The translations under genes were made by a program, and so were the position numbers. From NCBI GenBank assembly GCA_018714005.1, contig DVOA01000107.1, forward strand, positions 1 to 32,931: a DNA stretch of 32,931 nucleotides, given 5' to 3'. Below the pieces are notes generated by a model. The model had not been told where the DNA came from and searched no databases. It worked only from the letters and a program-made list of their open reading frames with translations. Below are positions 7,699-15,647 of this stretch, piece after piece. Every line of letters begins with the position of its first letter. Position 1 is the stretch's first letter. Source of the DNA: Spyradomonas excrementavium. GTDB taxonomy: Bacteria; Cyanobacteriota; Vampirovibrionia; Gastranaerophilales; Gastranaerophilaceae.

Positions 7699-9504
7699 AT
7701 GAAAAAGATATCCATTGTATTTATATTATTTTTGCTCGTAATTATCTGTGTATGCTTCAGACCCAAAGACGAACGGCACAGGATAATTGCCGTGAAATCA
7801 GCAAATGCTTTTTATGTGGATTTTAACGAAAACGGCTCGCCCGACGATGACGAACTCATCGAAATGTATTATGTAAGGGGATTTGAGCCAAATATTGCAA
7901 CAGAACACACAACAAAAAAAGAATCCGCAATGTTAAGCTACAGCGCGGGGAAATTTGCGTCTGAAGCTCTGCTAAACAAGCACGCATTTCTTGTTTATGA
8001 CGAAAAACACAGGCTTAAAAGGGTTTACGCGGGGCATAAAGAGTACGGAAAGCTGCTTTTGGAGCACGGGTTGGGCACGATTAACAAATCGGTCGAATCC
8101 GCATACAAAGATGATGAAACCGCAATAAAAAAAGAGCTTAAAAACGCCGAAAAGCTAGATCTCGTAAGCTACAATCCATTTTCAGGAAAATATCACACGC
8201 TGGATTGCAAATATGCGTTTCAGGGCGCAACAATTGTTATTTTGCCGTTTTCAGAGCTAAACAAATCGTCAATTCCCTGCAAAATTTGCCATATAACAGA
8301 AGAAGAGCCCCCGAAACCCGAAAAATACCCGAGAATAGAGCATGAAAACTATTCGCCGGCCTATAAAGACGCAGAAATCGAGCTATATATCAGCGATTTT
8401 ACAAAATATTATTATCCCTCCTCAAAGTGCGTCGTAACCGCCTGCCAGTCGCTTTTAAGGGAGATAAATTCGGCGAAAAACTCGATAGATTTTGCGATTT
8501 ACGGTGTTTCTTCGCAGCCTGAGGTAATGACCGCGCTGCTCAACGCCCAAAAAAGAGGGGTAAACGTCAGATGGGTTTATGATTTAGACGCAAAGGGCGA
8601 ATCAATCTATAGTGACACAAAAAATCTTGCTTCGGCGCTGAAAAATTCATCGGGCGACTATTTTTCCCCCGAAAACAAAAGCAAATATTCAAATTCCATA
8701 ATGCACAACAAATTTTTCATTTTTGATGACAAAAAAGTCTGGACAGGTTCGGCAAATATCAGCGAAACTGACATGTCCGGCTTTAATTCAAATGCAGCGG
8801 CGCTGATAAATTCCCCCGAAATTGCAGAAATTTACAAAGAAGAATTTCAGCAGATGTACGACGGAAAATATCACAAATTTAAAGAAAAAATCAACGCCCC
8901 AAGAACGCACAAAGCAGGGAATTCCACGATATCACTTTATTTTTCGCCATCCGACAAAATAATTGAAACAGAGATGATTCCGCTGGTAAAAAATGCGAAA
9001 AAATACATCTATGTGCCGGTTTTTGTAATAACTCATAAAAATTTAATAAACGAATTAATTCTTGCGAAAAAGCGCGGTGTTGACGTAAAAATCATACTGG
9101 ACGCAACCGGCGCCGCGAACAAATATTCACCCGTAAAAATGATAAGAAACGCCGGAATTCCTTTAAAAGTCGAGAACCGCGCAGGAAAAATGCACATGAA
9201 AACGATGATTATCGACGACAAATACACAATAATAGGCTCAATGAATTTTTCCAAAGCAGGCGAAAGCTACAATGACGAAAATATACTGATAATAACAAAT
9301 CCCGCATTGAGCGCAAAGTTCAAGAGCCATTTCAACTATCTCTGGAAGACAATTCCGGACAAATGGCTTTACAAAACCCCTAAAGCCGAGTCAAAAGACT
9401 CGATAAACTCCTGTTTTGACGGAATTGACAACGATTTTGACGGGAAAATTGATATGGAGGACGATTCCTGCTCGTTTAAAAAGAAAAATACGTTAAAAAT
9501 TTAA
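7699..9504 (+). CDS. exported phospholipase D-type nuclease with N-terminal nuclease-like domain
   Basis: This 601-residue protein starts with a lysine pair and a long hydrophobic stretch (residues 4-20), a signal peptide or anchor. Residues 28-135 resemble a degenerate thermonuclease-like fold (ANAFYVDFNENG and EYGKLLLEHGLG). Residues 157-198 form a small Cys/His module (YHTLDC, then CKIC) of the kind found after such domains. Two phospholipase D half-sites follow: HNK at 336-338 in HNKFFIFDD and HMK at 499-501 in HMKTMIIDD, which fit a nuclease or phosphodiesterase acting outside the cytoplasm. The C-terminus has a cysteine-bracketed DGIDNDFDGKID segment (574-585), a likely calcium site. 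I chose the ATG at 7699 because the upstream in-frame ATG would place coding sequence across the divergent promoter and inside the GH38 gene. Confidence 0.85.
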   Translation: MKKISIVFILFLLVIICVCFRPKDERHRIIAVKSANAFYVDFNENGSPDDDELIEMYYVRGFEPNIATEHTTKKESAMLSYSAGKFASEALLNKHAFLVYDEKHRLKRVYAGHKEYGKLLLEHGLGTINKSVESAYKDDETAIKKELKNAEKLDLVSYNPFSGKYHTLDCKYAFQGATIVILPFSELNKSSIPCKICHITEEEPPKPEKYPRIEHENYSPAYKDAEIELYISDFTKYYYPSSKCVVTACQSLLREINSAKNSIDFAIYGVSSQPEVMTALLNAQKRGVNVRWVYDLDAKGESIYSDTKNLASALKNSSGDYFSPENKSKYSNSIMHNKFFIFDDKKVWTGSANISETDMSGFNSNAAALINSPEIAEIYKEEFQQMYDGKYHKFKEKINAPRTHKAGNSTISLYFSPSDKIIETEMIPLVKNAKKYIYVPVFVITHKNLINELILAKKRGVDVKIILDATGAANKYSPVKMIRNAGIPLKVENRAGKMHMKTMIIDDKYTIIGSMNFSKAGESYNDENILIITNPALSAKFKSHFNYLWKTIPDKWLYKTPKAESKDSINSCFDGIDNDFDGKIDMEDDSCSFKKKNTLKI

Positions 9505-9505
9505 A

Positions 9506-9537
9506 AAGCCCGCAAATATAAACTTGCGGGCTTTTTT
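9506..9537. terminator. bidirectional terminator
   Basis: Perfect arms AAGCCCGCAA (9506-9515) and TTGCGGGCTT (9524-9533) with an 8-base loop are followed by a T run on the + strand and an A-lined T run on the minus strand. It ends both the PLD-type gene and the minCDE operon. Confidence 0.92.
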
Positions 9538-9540
9538 ATC

Positions 9541-10119
9541 TTATTTTTTGTTTTTCTTTTTCTTTGGAGTGTCCTCAGGCTGCGAATCCTCATCGGAATT
9601 TTCCGATTCCGGAGGAGTTTCAGCCTCTTTTTCCGTTTCTTCATTCACGGGTTCATCAGATTCAGCCGGTTCAGCCTCCTCATCGGCAGTTTCAGGCACA
9701 GAATCAGCAGTTTCTTCTTCTTGCGCGCCATCTTCTTCAGAATCCGGCGATTTAGCCATTTCAGCTTCAATAGCGGCCCTGATTTCAGCTGCTTTAGCCT
9801 CCTCTTCGGCTTTTTCGAGCTCTTCGATTTCTTCTTTTGTCCTTGCCTTGATAACAGGTATATTCAGCATAAGCGCAATCGAATCACCCTCGCCCTCAAG
9901 GTTCAAATCAAGGGCTTCGTTGTCGATTTCAATGTATTTTGAAATAACAGCAACGAGCTGCTCTCTCAATTTTTGCATTGTAATCGTATCGAGGTTCGTT
10001 CTGTCGTGCAAAAGAACGAGTTTTAATCTGTTAGTAGCGGTTTCTTTGGAGTTTTCGGCTCTATCTGCCTGAAAGAAGCCCAAAACTTTGTTGTACAATC
10101 CCGTAAAAATATCTCTCAT
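9541..10119 (-). CDS. minE: cell division topological specificity factor MinE with long acidic tail
   Basis: Residues 1-90 are a recognisable MinE: an N-terminal amphipathic membrane-targeting stretch (IFTGLYNKVLGFF), the MinD-binding region (NRLKLVLLHDRTN), and the dimerisation domain with LREQLVAVISKYIEID. MinE stimulates the MinD ATPase and drives the Min oscillation that keeps the division septum at midcell. Family members are usually about 85-110 residues, but this one is 192. The extra hundred residues are coiled-coil then disordered, very rich in Glu, Ser, Asp and Pro, and end in a lysine run (KKKKNKK). AGGAA precedes the ATG. It is the last gene of minC-minD-minE, 15 bases after minD. 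The tail function is unknown. Confidence 0.93.
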   Translation of the reverse strand: MRDIFTGLYNKVLGFFQADRAENSKETATNRLKLVLLHDRTNLDTITMQKLREQLVAVISKYIEIDNEALDLNLEGEGDSIALMLNIPVIKARTKEEIEELEKAEEEAKAAEIRAAIEAEMAKSPDSEEDGAQEEETADSVPETADEEAEPAESDEPVNEETEKEAETPPESENSDEDSQPEDTPKKKKNKK

Positions 10120-10134
10120 CGTTCCTGCCCCTTT

Positions 10135-10947
10135 CTATGCCTTAACCCCGAAGATTTTTTTCACTTTCGCAACGAAAGCGGCAAATCCTTTGGGTTCATC
10201 TATATCAAGGAACGGAACATCCTCGCCGTTTATGCGTTTTGCAACGTTCAAATAGGCTTTTCCGGCAAGAGATTTTTCATCATTTACAATCGGTTCGCCT
10301 TTGTTTGTGGAAGTGATGATTCCTGTGTCTTCGGGGATAATCCCGATTAAATCACACGAAAGAATATCCACAACATCCTCAACGCTCATCATATCGTTGG
10401 ATTTAATGAGGTTCGGGCGTACTCTGTTGAGCAAAAGTTTGTAAGATTTGATTTCTTCCCTTGCTTCAAGGAGCCCGATGATTCTATCAGCGTCACGAAC
10501 AGCCGACATTTCCGGCGTAGTAACAACTATCGCCTCAGAAGCCCCAGCAACAGCGGTCTGGAAGCCCTGTTCAATGCCAGCAGGGCAGTCAACGAGGATA
10601 AAATCGTATTCTTCCTGCAATTCTTCACATATTGCCTTCAACTGTTCCGCCGTAACAGCAGATTTGTCGCGGGTTTGCGCAGCAGCCAGCAAACAGAGGT
10701 TCGGATTCTTTTTATCCTTAACAAGCGCCTGTTTAAGTTTGCAGCGTTCTTCAACAACGTCAACAAGTGTGTAAACAATGCGGTTTTCAAGCCCCAGCAG
10801 GAGGTCAAGATTCCTCAAACCTATATCAGTATCAATCAAAACAACACTTGCACCGTTTTTAGCAAGCGCTGTGCCGATGTTTGCGCTTGTGGTGGTTTTT
10901 CCTACTCCGCCTTTTCCGGAAGTAATTACGATTACTCGCCCTGTCAT
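10135..10947 (-). CDS. minD: septum site-determining ATPase MinD
   Basis: This 270-residue protein is a MinD ATPase. It has the deviant Walker A motif GKGGVGKT at residues 11-18, the VLIDTDIGLRNLDLLLGL segment typical of MinD, and VDCPAG as the Walker B region. The C-terminal end (KGFAAFVAKVKKIFGV) is the amphipathic membrane-targeting helix. Bound to ATP it dimerises on the membrane, recruits MinC and is released by MinE. AAGGAG lies upstream of the ATG. It sits between minC (28 bases upstream) and minE, so the operon is in the usual cyanobacterial and proteobacterial order. The identification is firm. Confidence 0.98.
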   Translation of the reverse strand: MTGRVIVITSGKGGVGKTTTSANIGTALAKNGASVVLIDTDIGLRNLDLLLGLENRIVYTLVDVVEERCKLKQALVKDKKNPNLCLLAAAQTRDKSAVTAEQLKAICEELQEEYDFILVDCPAGIEQGFQTAVAGASEAIVVTTPEMSAVRDADRIIGLLEAREEIKSYKLLLNRVRPNLIKSNDMMSVEDVVDILSCDLIGIIPEDTGIITSTNKGEPIVNDEKSLAGKAYLNVAKRINGEDVPFLDIDEPKGFAAFVAKVKKIFGVKA

Positions 10948-10975
10948 TATTTTTGCTCCTTTTATGTGGTTATTT

Positions 10976-12175
10976 TTAATCGTTTAATTTTAAAATTACA
11001 ATATTGTCCTTGACAATGCGCGCTTCTTCGGGCATTACCGTGTTGCTTTTGTCAACATAAACAATATTGGAGGCGTCAGGCCTGCGCGCAAAGAAATCAG
11101 CGATTCTAAGCTGAATTGCGTTAAGCTGGAGAGCGCGGATTCTGGCTTTTTTGTTTCCCTCGCTGCCCGCATGAGCAATTCCGCCCAGAGCGCCCCAAAC
11201 TGTTATATCGCCCTGTGCATGAACCTCCGAACCGTGGTGGCAGTCGCCGATAATAACAAGATTGCCCTCTGCTTTTATAACCTGACCTGAACGAACGGTT
11301 TGTTTTATGTATTTTGTGGGCATTTTTAAAATCAGATAGTCTTCTTCGGTCAATTCTTCCTGAGGAATCTCAATTTCAAAGCCCTCTTTTGCTTCTGGGA
11401 AGTTTTTAGCCTCCTGCGCAAAGATATTTTCAAGTTTGTTTTCAGAATCAAAAATGCTGTCCAATTCATCCTGTATGGATTTTTCTTCCGGCTCGCTTTT
11501 TGCCGTAATTTCTAAATCAGAAGCGCTGTTTTCTGCATTTTCAGCAACAGGCGCAAAATCCTGTATTTCATCATCGGAAATTTCGGGTACAGTCTCCGTT
11601 TCTGCGGCTTCTTGAGGCGTTTCGGGTTCTTTTTCTTCCTTTGCAACCTCCAGCTGTGTTTCAAAAGGTCTTGCGCTCTCACCGAAGATTTTTTCTTTAG
11701 CTTTTTGAGCCGCAAGCATCATTTTTTCTTCAAAATCCTCTTCAATTTTTTCCTCGGAAACCTCAAATTCCTTTTCAGCTTCTTCCTCAGATTTCTCGAT
11801 GGCTTCTTCGAGTTTCTGTTCCGCAGTTTCGAGGTGTTCTGTCATCGGAACATATTGAGAAACCGGTTTTTCTTCTTCTGTGCTATCTTCCGGATTTGCA
11901 CTGCTAATTAAAAATCCCAGTGTTGCCGCAGCAAGCTCTGTTTGCTTTGATTCGGAGGAAACAACAGAAAGTGTTGAATTTATACTGTTTATAAGCGAGT
12001 TTATGCTCAAAAGCTGTGATTGGTTGAGGTCAACTCCGCCTAGTTTTAAGAATACTTTTTGATTATGAGCTGCCTCCGCGTCGATTATTGTACTTAGCTC
12101 AAATACAACATCCGCCGGAGTTTTAGCATAAGTTAAATCAATAACATACAAATTTTCCGTTGAACTGTTTTCCAT
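10976..12175 (-). CDS. minC: septum site-determining protein MinC with long acidic insert
   Basis: The C-terminal domain (about residues 290-393) is the MinC beta-helix, with RSGQVIKAEGNLVIIGD, then GGIAHAGSEGN and ALQLNAIQLRIAD; this part binds MinD and FtsZ polymers. Residues 1-92 form the N-terminal FtsZ-inhibiting domain. Between them lies a linker of about 190 residues (95-285) that is extremely acidic and partly coiled-coil (EEAIEKSEEEAEKEFE). Normal MinC is about 220-270 residues with a short linker; this one is 399. AAAGGA precedes the ATG with good spacing. It is the first gene of minC-minD-minE. The acidic insert parallels the acidic tail of MinE in the same operon. Confidence 0.93.
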   Translation of the reverse strand: MENSSTENLYVIDLTYAKTPADVVFELSTIIDAEAAHNQKVFLKLGGVDLNQSQLLSINSLINSINSTLSVVSSESKQTELAAATLGFLISSANPEDSTEEEKPVSQYVPMTEHLETAEQKLEEAIEKSEEEAEKEFEVSEEKIEEDFEEKMMLAAQKAKEKIFGESARPFETQLEVAKEEKEPETPQEAAETETVPEISDDEIQDFAPVAENAENSASDLEITAKSEPEEKSIQDELDSIFDSENKLENIFAQEAKNFPEAKEGFEIEIPQEELTEEDYLILKMPTKYIKQTVRSGQVIKAEGNLVIIGDCHHGSEVHAQGDITVWGALGGIAHAGSEGNKKARIRALQLNAIQLRIADFFARRPDASNIVYVDKSNTVMPEEARIVKDNIVILKLND

Positions 12176-12292
12176 ATAAATCCTTTAACCATTCTCTTTC
12201 TTAAAGGATATATGAAATATTTACGAAATACAAATTTTTTGCAATGTTTTGTATCAAAAAATTTATAATTTAATCTCATCAAACGCAAAAAC

Positions 12293-12319
12293 AAAAACTC
12301 CGCTAATTACGGAGTTTTT
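12293..12319 (-). terminator. rho-independent terminator overlapping a stop codon
   Basis: Arms AAAAACTCCG (12293-12302) and CGGAGTTTTT (12310-12319) with a 7-base loop form a terminator for the coiled-coil gene. The stop codon of that gene (12318-12320) lies inside the hairpin. Confidence 0.85.
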
Positions 12320-13553
12320 ATTCTTCATCATTTTCTTCGTCCAATCCGAGTTCGATGTCTTTTCCGAGCTGAAGAGCTTCAAGTCTGTTTTCAAGTTCAA
12401 TTTTTTCGTTTTTAGCTTTTTGAATTTTAGCCGGAAGCTTGGATTTATTAGTTTGAAGAGCTTTGAGCTCATTTTCTTTTGTTGTAGTTATTGATTTTCT
12501 TTTTTCGTAGATTTTGTGGATTTTTTCCTGTTGCTGTTTAAGTTTTTCAACCTCTGCAGCTGCTTCACCAAAAGTTTTATGAGCTTTGATTCTGGTTTGT
12601 ACAGCTTCTTCATATTTTTGTTTTGCATTCACTTTTTCTTCGTAAAGCTTGTCAACTTTTGCTTTCATATCAGCATAACCCGGGTCTGAAGTTTGCATTT
12701 TGTTCAAAGCAAGTTTTGCTTTATCATATTTTGAGCTTGCGTTTGTATATGCGTCCATAGCCGAAGATTCATCATCTTTTGCTTTTTCAAATGCGTCGTT
12801 GAGCTTTTGGGATTCTTTGTCTTTAATTTTTACTGAATCATCGATTGTTTTTACCGCTTTTTCAGCTTTTTCTTCGCCCTGTCTTGCTTCAAGAACTTCA
12901 TTTGTTTTATCATCAATGTCTTTATCAATATCAGCAAGTTCTCGCTCAGCAGCGGCAATACTTGAATCGAGTTTGTCAACTCCAGCTTTAACTTCATCAA
13001 TATTTTCAGAATCAGAAAGTGCTTTTGATGATTTTACTGCGCCATCTATAGCTGTAGTTTCAGCTGTTGCACCTTTTTTAACTGTAGGAGCTGAACTTGA
13101 AGAATTTTCAACCTTAACTTTTGTTTCATTATCGTTTTTTGTTTTTTTGCTGCCAAAAAGGTTGCTCAAAGAACCGATTATTGAAGTAGCAGCAGTTGCA
13201 ATACCAAAAACTCCAAACATTTTAGTAATGAAATTTAAGAATCCGTTTCCGCTGTTTCTGTAATTAGAAACATAATTTGTTGTAGGATATAAATCTTTGA
13301 GATTGTAACCTGTGTTGAAGTATTTGCAAGAATCTTTTCCATAAGCAAGTGAAAATACATCTGCTGATTTTGTATCAATTCTTGATACATCCCTGCCAAC
13401 ATTCAAATTGCTGGGGGAAACTCTAGAAACATTGAAAGGCTGCGCCCAAATATTTATCTTAGCCGCATTAGAACCGAGGCTTGTATATGCAGGCGAGCAG
13501 CTATTAGAAGCTGTTGCCTTTTTAGTTAAATTTTGTTTTACTTCTCCGCTCAT
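12318..13553 (-). CDS. coiled-coil protein of unknown function, 411 aa
   Basis: I do not recognise this protein. Residues 1-100 are polar and rich in Ser and Asn with no signal peptide. A hydrophobic, Gly/Ala-rich stretch at about 104-133 (FITKMFGVFGIATAATSIIG) could cross or insert into a membrane. From about residue 175 to 400 it is a long charged coiled coil with an acidic end (GLDEENDEE). The architecture, a short hydrophobic segment followed by a long coiled coil, recalls secreted translocator or tether proteins, but this is only a resemblance. GAGG lies just before the ATG. Its promoter has the GGCAATTTTT/TATATAC motif shared with the 87-aa gene at 4.9-5.1 kb and the small RNA at 30.1 kb. 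Confidence 0.8.
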   Translation of the reverse strand: MSGEVKQNLTKKATASNSCSPAYTSLGSNAAKINIWAQPFNVSRVSPSNLNVGRDVSRIDTKSADVFSLAYGKDSCKYFNTGYNLKDLYPTTNYVSNYRNSGNGFLNFITKMFGVFGIATAATSIIGSLSNLFGSKKTKNDNETKVKVENSSSSAPTVKKGATAETTAIDGAVKSSKALSDSENIDEVKAGVDKLDSSIAAAERELADIDKDIDDKTNEVLEARQGEEKAEKAVKTIDDSVKIKDKESQKLNDAFEKAKDDESSAMDAYTNASSKYDKAKLALNKMQTSDPGYADMKAKVDKLYEEKVNAKQKYEEAVQTRIKAHKTFGEAAAEVEKLKQQQEKIHKIYEKRKSITTTKENELKALQTNKSKLPAKIQKAKNEKIELENRLEALQLGKDIELGLDEENDEE

Positions 13554-13569
13554 ATCGACCTCGTTTTAT

Positions 13570-13625
13570 ATATCTGTATATATAATAAGTATATAACTTT
13601 TCAAAAATTGCCTTTTTGTATATAC
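13570..13625 (-). promoter_or_regulatory. shared promoter motif, copy A
   Basis: On the minus strand GTATATAC (13625-13618) precedes CAAAAA, GGCAA and TTTTTG (13618-13602), then GTTATATAC (13597-13589) and TTATTATATATAC. It closely matches the copy at 5.2 kb (CAAAAAGGCAATTTTT identical) and, like the 30.1 kb copy, has a second GTATATAC about 30 bases upstream. It lacks the downstream GTAAG. Confidence 0.6.
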
Positions 13626-13658
13626 TTTGCGTTACATTTCTTAATATTTCATATAAAT

Positions 13659-13687
13659 TTGAACAAAACAGCAATCTGTGATACATT
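13659..13687 (+). promoter_or_regulatory. putative promoter of the sugar kinase gene (leaderless geometry)
   Basis: TTGAAC (13659-13664), a 17-base spacer and TACATT (13682-13687), with an extended TG before it, are followed after six bases by the ATG at 13694. No ribosome binding site lies between. Confidence 0.5.
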
Positions 13688-13693
13688 TTTGCT

Positions 13694-14629
13694 ATGGGAG
13701 AAAATTTAGATATAATAACCATAGGAGAGGGGCTGGTAGAGCTTTCGAGCAACAAAAGTCTTACCTATGCGCAAACGCTGGATAAATATTACGGAGGAGA
13801 TACGCTCTGCACGGCGGTTGCTGCGCAAAGGCTCGGCTCAAAAGTCGGATATATAACCCGCGTGGGAACCGACCATTTTAAGGAATTCCTTTTGGACAGC
13901 TGGCAGCTTGAGGGGCTGGATATATCGCAGGTAAAGCTTGTTGAGGGGATAAACGGCATATATTTTGTTGCGCTGCCCGAAGACGGCGACAAGGAATTTT
14001 CTTTTTACCGCAAAAAAACAGCTGCAACCAGACTTTCAGTGGATGATATATCCGAAGAATACATAAAAAGCGCTTCAATTGTATATTCGACGGGCGTAAC
14101 GCAGGCACTTTCAATTTCTGCAAGAGAAGCGGTTAAAAAAGCATTTGAACTCGCCAAAAAACACAACATAGCAACAGCCTACGACCCGAATTACGATTCA
14201 GGGCTGCACAATATTGAAGAAGCTAAAGAGGAACTGGACGAAATTATTGATTTTACAGATATTCTCTTTTTGAACCTCCAATATGACGCGCAAAAGCTTT
14301 TTGAGCTGGAATCGCCGGAAAAAATCATAAAACACTTCTGGGACAAAGGCGTTAGCACGGTCGTTGTAAAATCAATCAAAGACGGCGGCTATCATGTGGG
14401 TTATGCGGGCGATATTAACTTTATCGGTTTCTGGTCAACGGAAATTGTTGATTCTACGGGCTCGGGAGATGCGTTTAACGGCGCATTTATCCACGCGATG
14501 AGCTCCGGAATGTCGGCTGTTGAATCAACAAGGCTTGCGTCAATAGTTGCGGGCATGCAGTGCAAGGGAATCGGCGCAATTAAATCAATTCCTTACAAAG
14601 AGCAGGTATATTCGGCATTTTATGGATAA
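13694..14629 (+). CDS. PfkB-family sugar kinase (2-keto-3-deoxygluconate kinase-like)
   Basis: This 311-residue protein is a ribokinase/PfkB-fold kinase that phosphorylates a sugar or sugar acid with ATP. The N-terminal signature YYGGDTLCTAVAAQRLG (about 32-48) includes the substrate-binding GGD. The C-terminal signature DSTGSGDAFNG (253-263) includes the catalytic base D259. The segment SFYRKKTAAT (about 103-112) is like the RKxSAA found in KDG kinases, so a keto-deoxy sugar acid is a fair guess, but other substrates cannot be excluded. The ATG lacks a Shine-Dalgarno sequence and directly follows a promoter. Its 3' end overlaps csaB by eight bases, so the two are co-transcribed. Confidence 0.88.
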   Translation: MGENLDIITIGEGLVELSSNKSLTYAQTLDKYYGGDTLCTAVAAQRLGSKVGYITRVGTDHFKEFLLDSWQLEGLDISQVKLVEGINGIYFVALPEDGDKEFSFYRKKTAATRLSVDDISEEYIKSASIVYSTGVTQALSISAREAVKKAFELAKKHNIATAYDPNYDSGLHNIEEAKEELDEIIDFTDILFLNLQYDAQKLFELESPEKIIKHFWDKGVSTVVVKSIKDGGYHVGYAGDINFIGFWSTEIVDSTGSGDAFNGAFIHAMSSGMSAVESTRLASIVAGMQCKGIGAIKSIPYKEQVYSAFYG

Positions 14630-15647
14630 AAAAATCAAAGCGGCTATTTCTGGATATTATGGTTTTGACAATTTCGGCGACGAAGCGATTTTAAGCTCGC
14701 TTGTCAGCGAATTGAAGAAAAACGACATAGATATCACCGTATTTTCAAAAAATCCGCCAAAAACCTCGGAAAATCTCGGGGTTATGTCGGTAGGCACTTT
14801 TGATATCAAAAAAATACTTGAGGTTTTAAAAAATACCGACGTGCTTATAAGCGGCGGGGGAAGCCTGCTTCAGGACGCAACAAGCCTGAAAAGCCTTTTG
14901 TATTACCTTTTTGTTATTTCAGCGGCTTTGCACTATAAAAAAAGGGTTATAATTTTTGCTCAGGGCATTGGCCCCATAAAAAACCTTTTCGGGCGGCTTC
15001 TGACAAAGTCTGTACTTAAAAAATGCACTTATATCACTGTTAGAGATGAAAAAAGCCTTTTCAGGGTGCGAGGATGGGGCGCAAAGGCTGATTTAGTAAA
15101 TGATCCGGTCTGGGGAATGCCACTTTATCCGGCAATTCCTATGGGCAGGGTCGGAATACAGCTCAGGGATTGGAAAAGCCTGAGCGGAAAGTACCTTTTT
15201 ACGCTTGCACGTCAGGTTGCAATGAATTTTTCCGACAAAGAAATATATATATATTCTTTTCAGGACGCGCTGGATTTGGAAATCTGCAAAAAGTTTGAGG
15301 GTAATTTAAAACTCGCAAATCCTGCAATAAAAACGAAAATTATCAGCGGTTTGAGCATTGACGGAGTGCTGAAATCATTTTCAAATCTGGATTATCTCAT
15401 CGGCATGCGATATCATGCCTGCCTTCTGGCGCTAAAATACGGAATAAAAACACTTGCATTGAGCTATGACGAAAAAGTCGAAAAACTGGCAAAAAGGTTT
15501 GAAATTCCCTGCTCAAATTTAAACGACACGCAATGTCTGGAAGAAAAAATAGACAAACTCAAAAAACTCGACCCCAAAGAGCTAAAAACTAAAGCGGACG
15601 CGGTTATTTTTGACTTTTCAGGAACGCTCAAAGCGATTAAAAGCTAA
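14622..15647 (+). CDS. csaB: polysaccharide pyruvyl transferase CsaB
   Basis: This 341-residue protein matches CsaB, which adds pyruvate ketals to a cell-wall-linked polysaccharide so that SLH-domain proteins can bind it. The N-terminus GYYGFDNFGDEAIL (11-24) is diagnostic, followed by ISGGGSLLQDATSLKS (about 92-107), YAQGIGP-like FAQGIGPIKN, and near the C-terminus LIGMRYHACLLALKYG with LSYDEKV. In cyanobacterial-type envelopes this modification is thought to anchor SLH-domain porins to the peptidoglycan layer. I chose the ATG at 14622 because the protein then starts directly at the family N-terminus; it overlaps the kinase gene. Its stop overlaps the stop of the convergent SIS gene. Confidence 0.92.
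   Translation: MDKKIKAAISGYYGFDNFGDEAILSSLVSELKKNDIDITVFSKNPPKTSENLGVMSVGTFDIKKILEVLKNTDVLISGGGSLLQDATSLKSLLYYLFVISAALHYKKRVIIFAQGIGPIKNLFGRLLTKSVLKKCTYITVRDEKSLFRVRGWGAKADLVNDPVWGMPLYPAIPMGRVGIQLRDWKSLSGKYLFTLARQVAMNFSDKEIYIYSFQDALDLEICKKFEGNLKLANPAIKTKIISGLSIDGVLKSFSNLDYLIGMRYHACLLALKYGIKTLALSYDEKVEKLAKRFEIPCSNLNDTQCLEEKIDKLKKLDPKELKTKADAVIFDFSGTLKAIKS

Noticed and set aside
9524..10072. Ser-rich reading frame on the + strand opposite minE
   Set aside because: It is the antisense shadow of the acidic Glu/Ser-rich tail of MinE; the codon pattern and a recognised MinE on the other strand explain it.
12700..13263. Long + strand frame opposite the coiled-coil gene
   Set aside because: Antisense of a coiled-coil coding sequence with no ribosome binding site; the minus-strand gene has a promoter, a ribosome binding site and a terminator.
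14547..14621. Earlier in-frame ATG for csaB
   Set aside because: It would overlap the kinase gene by about 80 bases; the CsaB family N-terminus begins at 14622.
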